The notes beneath the pieces are model-generated. The model ran no database searches, was not told the DNA's origin, and was given only the letters and a program-made list of their open reading frames with translations. The position numbers were made by a program, and so were the translations under genes. A stretch of DNA of 7,643 bases from an uncultured Clostridia bacterium (GTDB lineage: Bacteria; Bacillota; Clostridia; Christensenellales; CAG-138), in assembly GCA_937894955.1 (NCBI GenBank), contig CALAXO010000101.1, forward strand, positions 1 to 7,643, read 5' to 3'. Below, one piece after another: positions 6,243 through 7,643 of this stretch (positions within the stretch are counted from its first letter, which is position 1; each line of letters opens with the position of its first letter).

Positions 6243-6271
6243 TTGAAATGCGGTGCGGCATGTGTTAAAAT
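6243..6271 (+). promoter_or_regulatory. SigA-type promoter of the right-hand plus-strand unit
   Basis: TTGAAA (6243-6248) and TAAAAT (6266-6271) are 17 bases apart, and TGT directly before the -10 makes it an extended -10. The predicted start is near 6278, about 38 bases before ATG 6316. It is back to back with the minus-strand promoter at 6168-6196, with about 46 bases between the two -35 boxes. Confidence 0.8.
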
Positions 6272-6315
6272 AATTGCAGAAAAAGATGAAACGGCGAAAA
6301 GGAGGGAACGACGCA

Positions 6316-6507
6316 ATGTATATCAAGCATGTTAAGCCGATGAAACGTGCGCATAACAAAAAGCGCAGCGTATACCGCGGTGAAAAGTTTGTTCGCAAAA
6401 AAAACATCGATATTGCCGCACTGCTGCTCGTTCTGCTCATTCTGCTGCTTGCAGGAGGCGCAGCTTTTCTGATTCTGTCCTATTTCAACGGTAAAATTGC
6501 GCTGTAA
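6316..6507 (+). CDS. Small basic single-pass membrane protein (63 aa), function unknown
   Basis: I do not recognise a family. The protein has 63 residues. Residues 1-32 are very basic (12 Lys/Arg, plus two His), and one long hydrophobic helix follows (about 33-57, rich in Leu, Ile and Ala with GG in the middle), ending in a short polar tail. The positive-inside rule predicts a cytoplasmic N-terminus and an outside C-terminus of a few residues. ATG 6316 has GGAGGG starting 15 bases upstream. An in-frame TTG at 6274 would lengthen the protein, but it lies at or before the predicted transcription start and has no ribosome site. It is the first gene after the promoter at 6243-6271. The basic N-terminus could bind RNA, DNA or acidic lipid; this is a guess. 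Confidence 0.72.
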   Translation: MYIKHVKPMKRAHNKKRSVYRGEKFVRKKNIDIAALLLVLLILLLAGGAAFLILSYFNGKIAL

Positions 6508-6534
6508 GGTCTTAAGCCGGAAAGATGTGAATTT

Positions 6535-6861
6535 ATGAAAAAAAGAAACCAAACCTGTGAAGATATTCGGTCTTTCGCAGAAACACGCTCCGATGAACGG
6601 CGGAGAACGCTGAGCCTTGTTACGGCTGTGATTATGGCGGTGAGCTGCGCCGCATGTGTCATTATCAAGGCTGCAAGAAAAGATAATTTTTCGGTGTACG
6701 AGATACTGCTTTATTCCGCATGGGCTTTGCTTGCGGCGGAAAGCTTTCTCGCGGCATTTTCAAACGGGAGCCGCATTCAAAAGGTTTTGCGGATTTTGCT
6801 TGCGGCGGCAGCGGTCGGCCTTGCATCCGTGTCGTTTATAATTTTTAACAATACGTACTGA
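6535..6861 (+). CDS. Small three-helix membrane protein (108 aa), function unknown
   Basis: The protein has 108 residues. A charged N-terminus (MKKRNQTCEDIRSFAE and on to DERRR, near 20-24) is followed by three hydrophobic segments, about 25-47, 55-75 and 83-105. The first two are joined by a short charged KAARKDNF loop and the last two by SNGSRIQK. This layout (polar head with a DER motif, then three helices, about 100 residues) recalls small clostridial membrane proteins such as the DUF6442 type, but the similarity is only in outline and I do not assign the family. The ribosome site is weak (GGAAAG, ten bases before ATG 6535), so expression may depend partly on translation of the gene 27 bases upstream. 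It stands second in the plus-strand unit. Confidence 0.7.
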   Translation: MKKRNQTCEDIRSFAETRSDERRRTLSLVTAVIMAVSCAACVIIKAARKDNFSVYEILLYSAWALLAAESFLAAFSNGSRIQKVLRILLAAAAVGLASVSFIIFNNTY

Positions 6862-6871
6862 GAGGATAGTC

Positions 6872-6985
6872 ATGAGAAATAACGCAAATGAATCAAAACG
6901 AATGATAAGGATAATATGCATAATTCTGGCGGCACTTTTTATACTTTCACTGATAATTGTTCCGCTGATGTATGTTTTCGGCTGA
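6872..6985 (+). CDS. Very small membrane peptide (37 aa), function unknown
   Basis: This short frame begins at ATG 6872 behind a clear GAGAGG site six bases upstream and ends at TGA 6983-6985. The peptide has a polar, positively charged head (MRNNANESKRMIR) and one hydrophobic helix, IICIILAALFILSLIIVPLM (about 14-33), then YVFG. A good ribosome site, a fit between neighbours (10 bases after one gene, 13 before the next) and a plausible single-pass sequence argue that it is translated. It could be a membrane-acting small protein or simply a linker gene. No toxin-antitoxin partner or antisense RNA is evident. No family is recognised. Confidence 0.62.
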   Translation: MRNNANESKRMIRIICIILAALFILSLIIVPLMYVFG

Positions 6986-6998
6986 AAGGCAAACCAAA

Positions 6999-7643
6999 AT
7001 GGTGAATGTGAATTCAAGAGAGCACGAAATCGGGTTTTCGACTGAATTTTTTCCGTCTGCAACGGGTGAATGCAATATTGCGGTTCACACATGGCGGCCT
7101 GCTGCGGGGCAGAGTGTGCGCGGTGTGATTCAGCTTGCTCACGGAATGAGCGAGTATGTTCGCCGTTTTCGGCCGATTGCAGAGTATTTTGTTTCGCTCG
7201 GCTATGTTTTTTGCGGGAACGACCATGCAGGGCACGGCGATTCAATTCAACAGGCGGATAAAAAGGGATTCTTCGCCGCCGAAAACGGATGGAATGCGCT
7301 TGTTGATGATGTTATGACGGTTCACAGACGCCTTAAGGCTGAATATCCGGAGGCAAAGCAGATACTGTACGGGCACTCCATGGGCAGTTTCATTGCACGT
7401 GCCTGCGCGTCAAGGTACGGAACTGAGTTCGATGCCTTTATCTTTTCCGCAACAGCAGGGAAGAATCCGCTTTTGCCGTTTGCAAAACTTGCTGCAAGGG
7501 CGGAGATTCGCCGGCGGGGTGCGCAGCAGCTCAGTCCGCGTTTGAACAGGCTTGTTTTCAGTTCGTATGTTATGAGCGTGAAAAACAGGCGCACTGCGTT
7601 TGACTGGCTTTCAAAGGATGAAGCGGTTGTGGATGCCTATATT
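6999..7643 (+). CDS. Alpha/beta hydrolase, lysophospholipase/monoacylglycerol lipase type, N-terminal part
   Basis: This is the first 215 residues of a serine hydrolase; the frame is open to the window edge, so the C-terminus is missing. Seen motifs are HGMSEYVRRF (48-57), the oxyanion-hole region typical of the Hydrolase_4/PldB-like group; GNDHAGHGDS (73-82), matching the family's D-x-x-G-H-G-x-S block; and the nucleophile elbow GHSMGS (125-130) with Ser127 as the likely catalytic residue. The catalytic Asp and His should lie beyond the window. No signal peptide is seen, so the enzyme is probably cytoplasmic. Family members cleave monoacylglycerols, lysophospholipids or other esters; the true substrate cannot be read here. 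ATG 6999 has AAAGG nine bases upstream; GTG 7002 is an alternative. It closes a tight run of small membrane protein genes. Confidence 0.9.
   Translation, partial: MVNVNSREHEIGFSTEFFPSATGECNIAVHTWRPAAGQSVRGVIQLAHGMSEYVRRFRPIAEYFVSLGYVFCGNDHAGHGDSIQQADKKGFFAAENGWNALVDDVMTVHRRLKAEYPEAKQILYGHSMGSFIARACASRYGTEFDAFIFSATAGKNPLLPFAKLAARAEIRRRGAQQLSPRLNRLVFSSYVMSVKNRRTAFDWLSKDEAVVDAYI

Noticed and set aside
6201..6552. Minus-strand frames of 79 and 95 residues opposite the small membrane genes
   Set aside because: They lie antisense to a gene with a good promoter and ribosome site, overlap the divergent promoter region, and show no supporting start signals.

Overview
The window looks like a chromosomal segment of a Firmicute of the class Clostridia. 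The evidence is the replication/ribosome neighbourhood (a DUF2232/YybS-type membrane protein, then rplI, then dnaB), strong purine-rich Shine-Dalgarno sites, SigA-type promoters with 17-bp spacers, moderate GC content, and a membrane-linked 2-oxoacid dehydrogenase E2-like protein of a type I associate with gut Clostridia. Genus cannot be called from the sequence alone.

Layout. Positions 1-502 hold no gene. They contain a 25-bp tandem repeat array (1-105), a 94% identical second copy of its right half about 260 bp further on (317-430), two small inverted repeats, and a good intrinsic terminator (451-488) for the leftward genes. Positions 503-2739, on the minus strand, hold a two-gene unit: a 504-residue membrane protein with a C-terminal E2/CAT-like acyltransferase domain, then an Mpv17/PMP22-like membrane protein. 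The unit has its own extended -10 promoter, placed so that transcription should start on the A of the first ATG (leaderless). Positions 2776-2834 hold an intrinsic terminator that ends the next unit upstream. Positions 2902-6085, on the minus strand, hold DUF2232 protein, ribosomal protein L9 and DnaB helicase, probably one transcript from a clean SigA promoter at 6168-6196. Positions 6316-7643, on the plus strand, are divergently transcribed from a promoter at 6243-6271. They hold three very small membrane proteins (63, 108 and 37 residues), then the N-terminal 215 residues of an alpha/beta hydrolase of the lysophospholipase/monoacylglycerol lipase type, cut by the window edge.

How the genes fit together. 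DUF2232-rplI-dnaB is an old Firmicutes neighbourhood, but the c-di-AMP phosphodiesterase gene gdpP, which usually sits between the yybS-like gene and rplI, is absent here. The left unit and the right unit consist almost wholly of membrane or lipid-related proteins of unknown role. I see no CRISPR array, transposase, phage gene, tRNA or rRNA, and no clear multi-gene defence or biosynthetic system. The points most worth checking are the repeat pair, the leaderless membrane E2-like gene with Glu in place of its catalytic His, the missing gdpP, and the cluster of tiny membrane proteins before the hydrolase.
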